Shown: positions 1 to 8,133 of the stretch, one piece after another | Numbering within the stretch: the first letter of the stretch is position 1 | Layout of the letters: each line of letters begins with the position of its first letter | NCBI RefSeq assembly: GCF_003247215.1 | Contig: NZ_QKAP01000056.1 | Span: 1 to 64,000, forward strand | Source of the DNA: Malonomonas rubra | GTDB lineage: Bacteria > Desulfobacterota > Desulfuromonadia > Desulfuromonadales > Geopsychrobacteraceae | DNA length: 64,000 nt | Reading direction: 5' to 3' | Notes under the pieces: model-generated | Database searches by the model: none | Told to the model about the DNA's origin: nothing | What the model saw: only the letters and a program-made list of their open reading frames with translations | Translations under genes and position numbers: made by a program

Positions 1-138
1 CAGCTCACTTCCTATCGCTTCCTTCAGACCCTGCCGTTGCCAGCAACGCCCTTGCGATTCGGATTGTCTTCCCCCTGATCGGGGCGACGCTTGCTTCTTT
101 CAGCAAGCCGGGTTTGCCAGCTCCGCTGGGCAAACAAC
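1..138 (-). mobile_element. 5' part of a probable group IIC intron (domain I), cut by the window edge
   Basis: Read on the minus strand, this stretch begins directly after the T-run of the pyc terminator. It shows three successive hairpins (arms near 111-132, 88-109 and 73-86), then the strings CGCAAGGGCGTTG and GGGTCTGAAGGAAGCG. From memory, bacterial class C introns of the Bacillus/Oceanobacillus type carry CGCAAGGGTGT followed by TCTGAAGGAAGC at the same point of domain I. Class C introns are known to insert just downstream of intrinsic terminators, which is the situation here. The exact 5' end is uncertain by a few bases. The catalytic domains and any reverse transcriptase gene would lie left of the window. 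The plus-strand readings across it look like shadow ORFs. The class assignment is by remembered motifs, not by alignment. Confidence 0.7.
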
Positions 139-172
139 AAAAAAGCCGGATCATAAGCAATCCGGCTTTTTT
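139..172 (-). terminator. Intrinsic terminator of pyc
   Basis: A perfect inverted repeat (AAAAAAGCCGGAT and its complement) with an 8-base loop lies 22 bases after the pyc stop. It has A/T runs on both sides, so it can act in both directions. It is also the apparent target hairpin of the intron next to it. Confidence 0.9.
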
Positions 173-193
173 GACTCTGTGAGATGCTATTGG

Positions 194-3100
194 CTACTCA
201 AAAACCAGCAGCAGATCCCCTTGATCAATCTGAGCACCTTCGCCAAAGACCACTTGCTTGATTTTGCCATCTTTCTTCGCTTTAACGTTGGTTTCCATCT
301 TCATCGCCTCGGTCACCAGCAGCACATCACCTTCTTTCACCTCGTCGCCAACGGCAACATTCAGCTTAAAGATCTTGCCCGGCATCGGCGCGCCTACCTC
401 ATGACCGTTATCTGGGTCGGCTTTAATGTGACTCGTCTCTTCCGTCGCCACTGAGTCATCCTTTACCACCGCGGTCCGCGGTTCGCCGTTCAGCTCGAAG
501 TAGATATTCCGAGTACCGTCTTCACGAACTCGACCAATCGCGTTGAGCTTGACGATCAAGGTCTTACCCGCTTCGATGTCGATGGTCACCTCGTCACCGA
601 TATCGAGTCCGTAGAAGAAAACCGGAGTCGGCAAAAAGGAGGTGTCGCTATATTCCTGACGGAAACGATCATACTCCTCGTAAACACCAGGGTAGAGCAC
701 CGCTGAGAGAACATCCTCGTCACGAACCTGATGGCCGAGCTTCTTTTCCAGATCAGCTTTCTTGGCTGGGAAATCGACTGGCTCAAGCAGTTCGCCAGGC
801 CGGCAGGTGAGTGGTTGCTCGCCCTTCAGGATAATTTTCTGCAGTTTCTCAGGAAAACCGCCGTATGGTTGGCCGATCATCCCTTTAAAGAAATCAACGA
901 CCCCCTGCGGAAAGACCAAATCTTCGCCCCGCTCATAGACATCCTCCGGTTCCAGGTTGTTCTGAATCATGAACATCGCCATATCACCAACAATTTTCGA
1001 TGAGGGCGTTACCTTGACCAGATCACCGAACATATCGTTGACCTTGCGATACATTTCCTTACACTCTTCCCAGCGATGACCAAGCCCAAGTCCCTCAACC
1101 TGAGGCTTGTAGTTGGAGTACTGTCCACCCGGAATTTCATGATGGTAAACCTGGGCAGTACCGCTACGCAGCTCCGACTCGAACGGCGCATAGTAGGTCC
1201 GGCAGGTTTCCCAGTAGTTGGCCAGTTTCTGTAGGCCGTCCATGTCCAGTTTCGGGTCCCAGATAGTACCTTCGAGCGTTGCTAACAGCGCGTTCATATT
1301 CGGCTGTGCGGTCAGGCCGGAAACTGAAGAGAGCGCCGCATCGACCACGTCGCAACCGGCCTGCGCAGCCATCATCAACATGGCAACGCCGTTACTCGAA
1401 GTGTCATGGGTGTGCAGATGAATTGGCAATCCGGTTTCGCTCTTCAGCGCCTTGACCAGTTTCTCAGCAGCAAATGGCTTGAGTAGTCCAGCCATATCCT
1501 TGATCGCCAATACGTCGGCACCCATCGTCTCCAGTTCCTTCGCCATATTGACATAGTATTTGAGCGGATACTTGTCACGCTTCGGATCAAGAATGTCGCC
1601 AGTGTAACAGATCGCCGCCTCACAGATCGCACCACCTTTCTGAACGGCTTCCATCGCCACCTTCATACCGGTTGTCCAGTTGAGTGAATCGAAAACCCGG
1701 AAGACATCGATCCCCTTATCGGCAGCTTTGGCAACGAACTCCTGAACAACGTTGTCAGGATAGTTGGTGTAACCGACGGCGTTGGAACCGCGCAACAGCA
1801 TCTGGAAAAGGACATTCGGTATTTTCTCCCGCAGACGCTCAAGACGATCCCAAGGGTCTTCGCGCAAAAAGCGCATCGAAACATCGTAGGTCGCGCCGCC
1901 CCACATTTCCAATGACCAGAGCCCCCCCCCAAGGTGCGCGGTCGCTTCGGCGATACGATCCAGATCGTAGGTCCTGAAACGGGTCGCCATCAACGACTGA
2001 TGAGCATCCCGCATTGTTGTATCGGTCAACAGCAGATGTTTCTGTTGACGGGTCCACTCGGCAAGTCCCTTAGCCCCCTTTTCGCGTAGAATGTCACGGG
2101 TACCACGCGGATGCGGCTTTCCATAGGGGATTTCCGGGACTACTGCTTCGCGTAAATCCTTGTAGTGCAACCTCTTCTCTGGAGCAATGCCAGGATAACC
2201 ATTGACCGTGGTGTGTCCGATAAAATTGAGAATTTTATTAGCACGGTCCTTCTTGACCTTCAGATCAAAGACTTCCGGGTGATTGTCCAGGAATGATGTA
2301 TCGCACCTCCCATCAAGGAACGTGGGATGGGTAATCACCTTCTCCAGAAACCCAATATTGGTCTTCACGCCTCTAATTCGAAACTCCTGCAGTGCTCGGT
2401 GCATGGTTCGGGCGGCTTCGTCGAAGTGCAAGCCCCAAGTCGACACCTTAACCAGCAACGAATCGTAGTGTGGAGTGATGAGTGCGCCAGCATAACCAGC
2501 GGCTGCGTCAAGCCGGACACCGAAACCAGCGGCAGTACGGTAGGCCTTGATGGTTCCGAAATCGGGTGCGAAGCTCATTGCTGGATCTTCTGTGGTAATC
2601 CTCGACTGAATTGCATAACCACGCAGCTCAATATCTTTCTGCGATTTGATACCAATCTCGGGGTCTGAAAGCCTGTAGCCCTCGGCAATTCTAATCTGCG
2701 CCTGCACCAGATTGCGCATGGTCACCAGTTCGGTCACTGTGTGCTCGACCTGGATACGTGGGTTAACCTCGATGAAATAGAAATTTTCTTCCTTATCCAT
2801 CAAGAACTCTACGGTACCGGCGTTGCGATAATTGACCGACTTGGCTATCTTCAGAGCGTAGTCACACAGTTCCTCTCGTTTTTTTTGGGTCAAGTAGAGT
2901 GAAGGAGCGATCTCGATCACTTTTTGATGGCGACGTTGTATCGAGCAGTCCCGCTCATAGAAGTGAACCAGATTTCCGTGAGTGTCTCCAAGAATCTGCA
3001 CCTCAACGTGTTTCGGATTCTCTATATATTTTTCCAAAAACACGGTCGAATCGCCAAAAGCAGCCTGCGCCTCGGAAGCAGCGCTACGAATTCCTTCAAG

Positions 3101-3646
3101 CAACTCTTTCTGGTTATTTACCACTCGCATACCGCGACCACCACCCCCGGCGCTTGCCTTGACGATAATCGGATAACCGCAGGACTTCGCAAAGATGAGT
3201 GCTTCTTCATCAGTCTGAATCGGTTTTTCGGTACCGGGAACGATCGGCACACCTGCTTCAATAGCAACCTGACGACCGGAAACCTTGTCACCCAGACGCC
3301 GCTGGATATCTGGGGTGGGACCGATAAAGGTGATGCCAGCCCGCTCGCAGGCTTCAGCAAACTCAGCATTTTCCGACAAAAAACCATAACCGGGATGGAT
3401 AGCATCTACATTTTTCTTGCGCGCTAAGTCGATGATCTCATCGATTGCCAGATATGCATCGATCGGCCCCTTCCCCTTGCCGATCTGATAGGCTTCATCT
3501 GCCTTGTAGCGATGCAATGAAAGACGATCTTCTTCCGAATAGATTGCAACCGTAGAAATGCCTAGCTCAGTACATGCACGGAAAATTCGAATGGCAATTT
3601 CCCCCCTATTTGCCGCCATGATTTTTTTGAACTTCGTTACACCCAT
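194..3646 (-). CDS. pyc: Pyruvate carboxylase, single-chain
   Basis: Biotin-dependent carboxylation of pyruvate to oxaloacetate, cytoplasmic and anaplerotic. The 1150-residue chain has the usual full-length order. The N-terminal biotin carboxylase begins KIMAANRGEIAIRIFRA and has the ATP-grasp glycine loop KASAGGGGRGMRVV. The central carboxyltransferase has LLTDTTMRDAHQSLMATR, and the metal-site region reads LPIHLHTHDTSSNG. The C-terminal biotinyl domain has EAMKMETN, with the biotin-accepting Lys near residue 1116. I placed the start at the ATG preceded by GGAGAGG eight bases upstream; an upstream in-frame start adding ten residues has no better ribosome site. The gene stands alone with its own terminator, and two adjacent palindromes overlap the region just upstream of the start. 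The family assignment is secure. Confidence 0.97.
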   Translation of the reverse strand: MGVTKFKKIMAANRGEIAIRIFRACTELGISTVAIYSEEDRLSLHRYKADEAYQIGKGKGPIDAYLAIDEIIDLARKKNVDAIHPGYGFLSENAEFAEACERAGITFIGPTPDIQRRLGDKVSGRQVAIEAGVPIVPGTEKPIQTDEEALIFAKSCGYPIIVKASAGGGGRGMRVVNNQKELLEGIRSAASEAQAAFGDSTVFLEKYIENPKHVEVQILGDTHGNLVHFYERDCSIQRRHQKVIEIAPSLYLTQKKREELCDYALKIAKSVNYRNAGTVEFLMDKEENFYFIEVNPRIQVEHTVTELVTMRNLVQAQIRIAEGYRLSDPEIGIKSQKDIELRGYAIQSRITTEDPAMSFAPDFGTIKAYRTAAGFGVRLDAAAGYAGALITPHYDSLLVKVSTWGLHFDEAARTMHRALQEFRIRGVKTNIGFLEKVITHPTFLDGRCDTSFLDNHPEVFDLKVKKDRANKILNFIGHTTVNGYPGIAPEKRLHYKDLREAVVPEIPYGKPHPRGTRDILREKGAKGLAEWTRQQKHLLLTDTTMRDAHQSLMATRFRTYDLDRIAEATAHLGGGLWSLEMWGGATYDVSMRFLREDPWDRLERLREKIPNVLFQMLLRGSNAVGYTNYPDNVVQEFVAKAADKGIDVFRVFDSLNWTTGMKVAMEAVQKGGAICEAAICYTGDILDPKRDKYPLKYYVNMAKELETMGADVLAIKDMAGLLKPFAAEKLVKALKSETGLPIHLHTHDTSSNGVAMLMMAAQAGCDVVDAALSSVSGLTAQPNMNALLATLEGTIWDPKLDMDGLQKLANYWETCRTYYAPFESELRSGTAQVYHHEIPGGQYSNYKPQVEGLGLGHRWEECKEMYRKVNDMFGDLVKVTPSSKIVGDMAMFMIQNNLEPEDVYERGEDLVFPQGVVDFFKGMIGQPYGGFPEKLQKIILKGEQPLTCRPGELLEPVDFPAKKADLEKKLGHQVRDEDVLSAVLYPGVYEEYDRFRQEYSDTSFLPTPVFFYGLDIGDEVTIDIEAGKTLIVKLNAIGRVREDGTRNIYFELNGEPRTAVVKDDSVATEETSHIKADPDNGHEVGAPMPGKIFKLNVAVGDEVKEGDVLLVTEAMKMETNVKAKKDGKIKQVVFGEGAQIDQGDLLLVFE

Positions 3647-3663
3647 GTCTAAATCCTCTCCAA

Positions 3664-3689
3664 AAGTTGTTAACAACTTACAAATTTGT
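3664..3689 (-). promoter_or_regulatory. Tandem palindromes upstream of pyc, candidate operator
   Basis: AAGTTGTTAACAACTT (3664-3679) is a perfect 16-base palindrome, and ACAAATTTGT (3680-3689) is a perfect 10-base palindrome abutting it. They sit about 18-43 bases upstream of the pyc start codon, where a repressor could block initiation. No regulator gene is adjacent. The palindromes are plain in the sequence; the regulatory role is inferred. Confidence 0.45.
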
Positions 3690-4308
3690 GATTTTTTGAG
3701 ATCGCTAAAAAAATTTCACTGAAACTAAATTATTGTAGTGATTTCGTAAGGTTACAGATTTGTTGCTTCGACATAGAAGCAGAAAAAAGCACTCCGTGTC
3801 AAGTTAGAATAGCGTTCTATTTTTAACAAATCTGGTCAAAAAAAAGACTTGGGCAGTTGGTCTTACCAATAAGCTATGTAAATTCAGCAAATTACAGAGG
3901 GATGAATAATTAACAGATATGTTTTGTGGCGAAGAAAAAAAATGACAAGAAATATCTAATTTATTTGCTTATTCTGATGAATACCATCCATCACTTCTTG
4001 CTTAAACGAGTCCAGTGATTATGATTGGGTAGTGAAGTCTCAGGAGTCCTAAGGTATTAGATCTCAGCGCGTTGTTTACACTTTATCGCCATAAAAGTGC
4101 TGCACCCATCATGGCGCATCTATGCCGACAAAGGAAACGGGGGGAGACCATCTCATCGTGACTTAAATAAGCCCCGGCAATGACCGGGGCTTCATGGCCA
4201 TCTCGATTAGAAAAACAGTGTGACAGGCTTCACATCATAAGGGGTGGCCGCATTCAGTTATAATACGAAGCAATTGCCGGGGAAAATTTGCCGAGCCTTG
4301 AAGGATTT
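3690..4308. other. Non-coding stretch between pyc and the DUF2799 gene
   Basis: AT-rich, with stops in all frames. I recognise no gene. The part next to pyc should hold the pyc promoter, although no clear -35/-10 pair stands out. The part next to 4309 holds one strong hairpin, listed separately. Confidence 0.6.
4169..4192 (-). terminator. Hairpin downstream of the DUF2799 lipoprotein gene, weak terminator
   Basis: AAGCCCCGG and CCGGGGCTT pair perfectly over nine bases with a six-base loop. On the minus strand the hairpin is followed by ATTTAAG, not a clean T-run. It is therefore probably a weak intrinsic terminator or an RNA-stabilising hairpin for the gene ending at 4309. Confidence 0.45.
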
Positions 4309-4938
4309 TTATTGAGAGAATACTTGATATCTTTTCCTTAGTAAATTTCTCTCGTTAACCATAGAGTTCCGCTCTTCTTCGAGCTGGGCAAGCTCAACTT
4401 CACAATCGGTTATTTCTGTTTGCAGTTCGAGCCTTTCTTTGACAAGGATTAGGCGGTCAATGTTGCTCGTTTTTGCATGGATAATTAGATTTTCTTTGTG
4501 GTGAGCCTCTTCATGCAGTTCTTCCAGCAATGTGTGGGTTTCATTGATAAAAGCTTCGTGCTTCTTGATGGAACGATTCAAGGAATAAATCTCTCTACCT
4601 CTCTGATAACCGATTTGATAGTCACCAATCAACTCAGGAGGACATACGTCGTTAAAGTATTTGCCATGTTGACCGAGTCCAAAACCATTGTTGTAGGTAC
4701 AATATTGCTTTAGTCCTTGCGAGTGGCCCTGCTGATATTGTTCCAGGCTTGGGGCCACGTTGTATTCTGCACAGGCTTCACGGTGCTTGCCAATATATGC
4801 TAGCCTCCGACCTCTAGTCCCATCTTCCATGCCAATGATTTGCCAGTCAGCATTCAGACATTCTGAGCGATTCATGGTCGCGCAGCCTGACAGAAAGAAA
4901 AGGGCAATTAAGATTAAGGTTATTACAGGATATCTCAT
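4309..4938 (-). CDS. DUF2799-type lipoprotein
   Basis: 209 residues. The N-terminal hydrophobic segment ends in the lipobox LSGC, with the lipidated Cys at residue 19, so the product should be membrane-anchored. The middle matches my memory of DUF2799: DW followed by IGMEDGTRG, then C-x-EYNVAP, YQQGHSQGLKQYC, NGFGLGQHGKYF and NDVCP. After about residue 125 the chain is a charged helical region rich in Glu, Leu and Arg, probably a coiled coil. The ATG follows GAGGA. It has no partner gene nearby: pyc is behind a non-coding gap and a decayed channel gene lies upstream. The function of the family is unknown to me. Confidence 0.8.
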   Translation of the reverse strand: MRYPVITLILIALFFLSGCATMNRSECLNADWQIIGMEDGTRGRRLAYIGKHREACAEYNVAPSLEQYQQGHSQGLKQYCTYNNGFGLGQHGKYFNDVCPPELIGDYQIGYQRGREIYSLNRSIKKHEAFINETHTLLEELHEEAHHKENLIIHAKTSNIDRLILVKERLELQTEITDCEVELAQLEEERNSMVNERNLLRKRYQVFSQ

Positions 4939-5172
4939 GGTGTCCTCGCAGTCTCTTGATGAGACGATATTAATGCAGGTGGCATTGCAAAGTCAAAGCT
5001 CTTAATAATCAATTCTCTTACTAACCAGGTTTGAGTTGATCAAATGATTAGCAATATGTTCATACCTATACTTTTACTCTTCAGGTTGAGTGGGTTGCTA
5101 TCAGACAATGATATTTGTATTGAAATTTTGAATACGAAAATTTTTGAATCTGCCCCTTCAATTTTCGAAAAA

Positions 5173-5435
5173 TTAGATACCTGCTGCTGTCAAGAATAAG
5201 ACAAGCGACGCCGACACAGAGAATAGAATGAGTTTTTCTTTGATCATCTTGAAAGCGACCTGGAACCTGTTGATGGCTTGGCTGTACCGTAGAAGTTTGA
5301 ACACGTTGAATAGCCTCAGAAGCCTAAAAGCCCTCAACGACCGCAGGGTTCTACCCCTAATTTACGCACACGAGTGTTGTCTTCAATGATTTTCTTAAGA
5401 TTAGAGGTGTCCCAAATTGGGTGATTTAATCTCAT
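5173..5435 (-). pseudogene. Remnant of a voltage-gated (Kv-like) ion channel gene
   Basis: Read on the minus strand from an ATG at 5435, one frame gives MRLNHPIWDTSNLKKIIEDN then TRVRK, resembling the cytosolic N-terminus of bacterial six-helix channels. Near 5350 the frame shifts and continues with RTLRSLRAFRLLRLFNVFKL. This is an S4 voltage-sensor pattern with an Arg at every third position, followed by LRYSQAINRFQVAFKMIKEK, an S4-S5 linker, and the start of a hydrophobic S5. It stops at TAA, 5173-5175. Helices S1-S3, the pore and the selectivity filter are missing. I infer an internal deletion, a frameshift and 3' loss. The S4 pattern is what makes the call. Confidence 0.65.
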
Positions 5436-5664
5436 GGGCCCCGATATTTTGAGCCGAAAACTGCCCCTTCCGCTAAGCCGATGAAATTACAGCAGAGCGA
5501 AAGGATCAGTTTTGATATGATTTGTAAGGAGCTTTAGGCGAAGACATTCTCGTGACTTGTAGTATCCGCACCAAGTCAATCCAAAGCTATGTTAAGCGAT
5601 CACTGAGACAGCTCATATACTATGGTAGAATTGATTAGTTTTTTAATTTCAAGGAGAGGTGGGT

Positions 5665-6420
5665 ATGAAAAACTACATGCAATTTTCGCTGGTTCTATTC
5701 TTTGTTTTTATCCTTGCTGGTTGTGCTGCCGAAGGCGGACTGGACATGAACAAAGCCATGGAAGTGGGAGGCGGAGTACTACAGGCAACCATGCTGTCGG
5801 AAGACAGCGTCAAGCAGACAGCATCTCTGGCTGCGTCCGAGATGGATAAGAAGACACAGGTGGCCGGAGTAGAAGATCCCTACTCTCAGCGACTTAATCG
5901 ACTGGCTCAGGGGCTGCAGAACTATGATGGTCTCACTCTCAATTTTAAGGTCTATTTGGCTTCGGACGTCAACGCCTTTGCCATGGCTGACGGTACCGTA
6001 CGCGTCTACTCCGGCTTAATGGACAAAATGCCTGACGATCAGGTGCTGGCTGTCATCTGTCACGAATTGGGACACGTCAAGTTGAAACATAGCTATCAGC
6101 AGATGCGAGAGCAGATCCTTTCAGACACTGCTTTCAAGGCGGCTGCGTCTGTCGGCGGCTATATTGGTTCTCTGACCTCATCCCAATTGGGGCAGATTGG
6201 CAAGCAGGCGATTGAGGCACATTTTTCCCAAACCGATGAGCTTGAAGCAGATACTTATGCGGTCAAGGCGTTACACCGAATCAATAAAGATCCCTATACC
6301 ATGAAGGCGGCTATTCAGACACTCGAAAGTTTGTACGGCGAAGGAGGCGGTTTTTTAAGTAGCCATCCGTCGAACCCCAAGCGGATAAAAAATATCGACG
6401 CCGCTATTGCGAAGCTCTAA
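5665..6420 (+). CDS. M48-family metallopeptidase lipoprotein
   Basis: 251 residues with a signal peptide ending in the lipobox LAGC (Cys20), so probably anchored to the periplasmic face of a membrane. The zinc site HELGH is at residues 133-137, and the third ligand is likely the Glu in DELEADTYAVKAL near 195. NAFAMADG, at about 103-110, is typical of the M48 core. The layout resembles LoiP/BepA-type outer-membrane quality-control proteases without the TPR tail. The start is the ATG six to seven bases after AAGGAGAGG; an earlier GTG overlaps that ribosome site and is unlikely. A strong terminator follows, so it is probably a single-gene transcript. Confidence 0.9.
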   Translation: MKNYMQFSLVLFFVFILAGCAAEGGLDMNKAMEVGGGVLQATMLSEDSVKQTASLAASEMDKKTQVAGVEDPYSQRLNRLAQGLQNYDGLTLNFKVYLASDVNAFAMADGTVRVYSGLMDKMPDDQVLAVICHELGHVKLKHSYQQMREQILSDTAFKAAASVGGYIGSLTSSQLGQIGKQAIEAHFSQTDELEADTYAVKALHRINKDPYTMKAAIQTLESLYGEGGGFLSSHPSNPKRIKNIDAAIAKL

Positions 6421-6481
6421 CGGCATTTAGTCGACAATGTCAGGATAATTGGTATCACATATTTCAAAACTCATAATTTTT

Positions 6482-6516
6482 AAAACCGCCACTCCGATAT
6501 GGGGTGGCGGTTTTTC
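6482..6516 (+). terminator. Intrinsic terminator after the M48 peptidase gene
   Basis: AAAACCGCCAC pairs with GTGGCGGTTTTT around a short loop, 60 bases downstream of the stop and ending in a T-run on the plus strand. Confidence 0.9.
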
Positions 6517-6672
6517 GTTCAGAATGGGCGGACTGGATTGTATGATAATCAGTGGATGTCTTTGCTTAACAACAGGTGGTGGATTTAACCTAACCCTTTA
6601 ATACTTGTGACTGAATCCAGCCCATGCTAGCATGCGTCAATGAAATGACGAACCTCTTTCTTGGAGGCCAAC

Positions 6673-8052
6673 ATGCCACAATCTTCCCAGATTCTGTTGA
6701 TCGACGACGAACAGGAAAGTTGCCAAGCCCTTTCACTTCTTCTTTCCCGTGCAGGATATCGTGTTGAAAGCTGCCATTCTGGTGAAAAAGCCTTATCAAT
6801 TCTGAATAAGCAGAACTTTGAACTGATCATCAGCGACCTGTTTTTGCCCGGTGTCAGCGGTATCGATATTCTCAAACGGGTCAAGGAAGACTCTCCTCAA
6901 ACCTGTGTTATCCTGATTACCGGAAACGCTTCGGCGGAAACCGCTGTCGAAGCGATGAAAGAAGGGGCTTTCGATTACATCAGCAAGCCCTTCAACTTTG
7001 AACGACTGAAGCTTCAGGTCGCCAAAGCGCTGGAAAAGAGCAAACTGGTTATTGAAAATCAGTACCTTAAGCAGCAACTTCGCCATAAATATAAATTCGA
7101 CAACATCATCGGCAGCAGCCAAGCGATGCAACAGGTTTTTTCCCGGATGGAAAAAGTTGTCAGCACCGACTCAACCATCCTGATCCTCGGCGCATCCGGC
7201 ACGGGTAAAGAACTGGTCGCTAAAGCGATTCATTTCAACAGCTCCCGCAAAGACAAGCCCTTTGTCGCCATTAACTGCGGCGCCATTCCTGCCGACCTTC
7301 TCGAATCGGAACTGTTTGGCCACACCAAAGGTTCTTTCACCAGTGCAGTCTCAGACAAACCGGGGAAATTTGAAATCGCCAACGGTGGCACCATCTTCCT
7401 TGACGAAATTGGCAACATGCCGCTGCAACTGCAGATGAAACTGCTCCGGGTCCTACAGGAGCATGAGTTCGAACGTGTCGGTTCGAGTAAAAAAATTAGG
7501 CTTGATGTCCGACTGATATCTGCGACCAACGCCGATCTGGCCGAACAGGTTAAGATCGGAAATTTCCGCGAAGACCTCTATTACCGTCTCAATGTCATCC
7601 CAATTGTTCTACCGGCTCTGAAAGATCGCCGCGGTGACATCACCCTGCTGGCAAAACACTTTCTAACCAAAATTTGCAAGGAGATGAATCGGCCGCTGAT
7701 GGCCCTCGACCATCAAGCGCTCCAGTCTATCGAAGCCTACGACTGGCCGGGCAATGTGCGCGAAATGGAAAATGTGATCGAGCGCACGATCGCCCTGACG
7801 GATGGCAATCTAATTACCTGCAACGACCTACCGTCCGACATCGGCAGCGCTAGCAGGGAAAAGTCAACCTCTGCGCCGCAAGTAACGGAAACGGGAATCG
7901 ACATGCCACAAGTAATCGCAGAAATCGAAAAAGAGATGATTCTACAGGCAATGGATATCGGCAAAGGGGTCAAAGCCAAGGCAGCTGATCTGTTGGGGAT
8001 TAATCGCACTACGCTGGTAGAAAAAATCAAACGCCTGAAAATAGGAGTGTAA
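6673..8052 (+). CDS. Sigma-54-dependent response regulator (NtrC/AtoC type)
   Basis: 459 residues. The receiver domain (1-120) has the acidic pair DD11-12, phospho-acceptor Asp55 and Lys105. The AAA+ domain has Walker A GASGTGKE at 173-180 and Walker B GGTIFLDEIG at 238-247, and ends with REDLYYRLNVIPIVLPALKD, which carries the arginine-finger region. A Fis-type helix-turn-helix closes the protein (VKAKAADLLGINRTTLVEKI). The sigma-54-contacting loop reads GSFTSA at 220-225 instead of GAFTGA; the Thr is kept. The ATG follows GGAGG by five bases. No histidine kinase is adjacent, so the partner and the target genes are unknown. It converges on typA with a shared terminator. Confidence 0.95.
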   Translation: MPQSSQILLIDDEQESCQALSLLLSRAGYRVESCHSGEKALSILNKQNFELIISDLFLPGVSGIDILKRVKEDSPQTCVILITGNASAETAVEAMKEGAFDYISKPFNFERLKLQVAKALEKSKLVIENQYLKQQLRHKYKFDNIIGSSQAMQQVFSRMEKVVSTDSTILILGASGTGKELVAKAIHFNSSRKDKPFVAINCGAIPADLLESELFGHTKGSFTSAVSDKPGKFEIANGGTIFLDEIGNMPLQLQMKLLRVLQEHEFERVGSSKKIRLDVRLISATNADLAEQVKIGNFREDLYYRLNVIPIVLPALKDRRGDITLLAKHFLTKICKEMNRPLMALDHQALQSIEAYDWPGNVREMENVIERTIALTDGNLITCNDLPSDIGSASREKSTSAPQVTETGIDMPQVIAEIEKEMILQAMDIGKGVKAKAADLLGINRTTLVEKIKRLKIGV

Positions 8053-8055
8053 AGA

Positions 8056-8085
8056 GAAAGGCCGCTCTCCTGGGAACGGCCTTTC
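8056..8085. terminator. Bidirectional terminator between the sigma-54 activator gene and typA
   Basis: GAAAGGCCG and CGGCCTTTC pair over nine bases between two convergent genes, with T-rich flanks on the plus strand. Confidence 0.8.
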
Positions 8086-8133
8086 TTATAAATAAGGAGT
8101 GGATACCTGACGAGAAACTCAGCATAGCAAGCT

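Noticed and set aside
1..138. Signal recognition particle RNA, suggested by a GGAAGC-type string
   Set aside because: The surrounding stem and the conserved GGTCAGG core are absent. The group IIC intron reading fits the strings and the position better.
3840..4160. Possible transposase remnant in the gap downstream of the DUF2799 gene
   Set aside because: Short stretches look faintly transposase-like in translation, but no catalytic motif, terminal repeats or consistent frame could be found.
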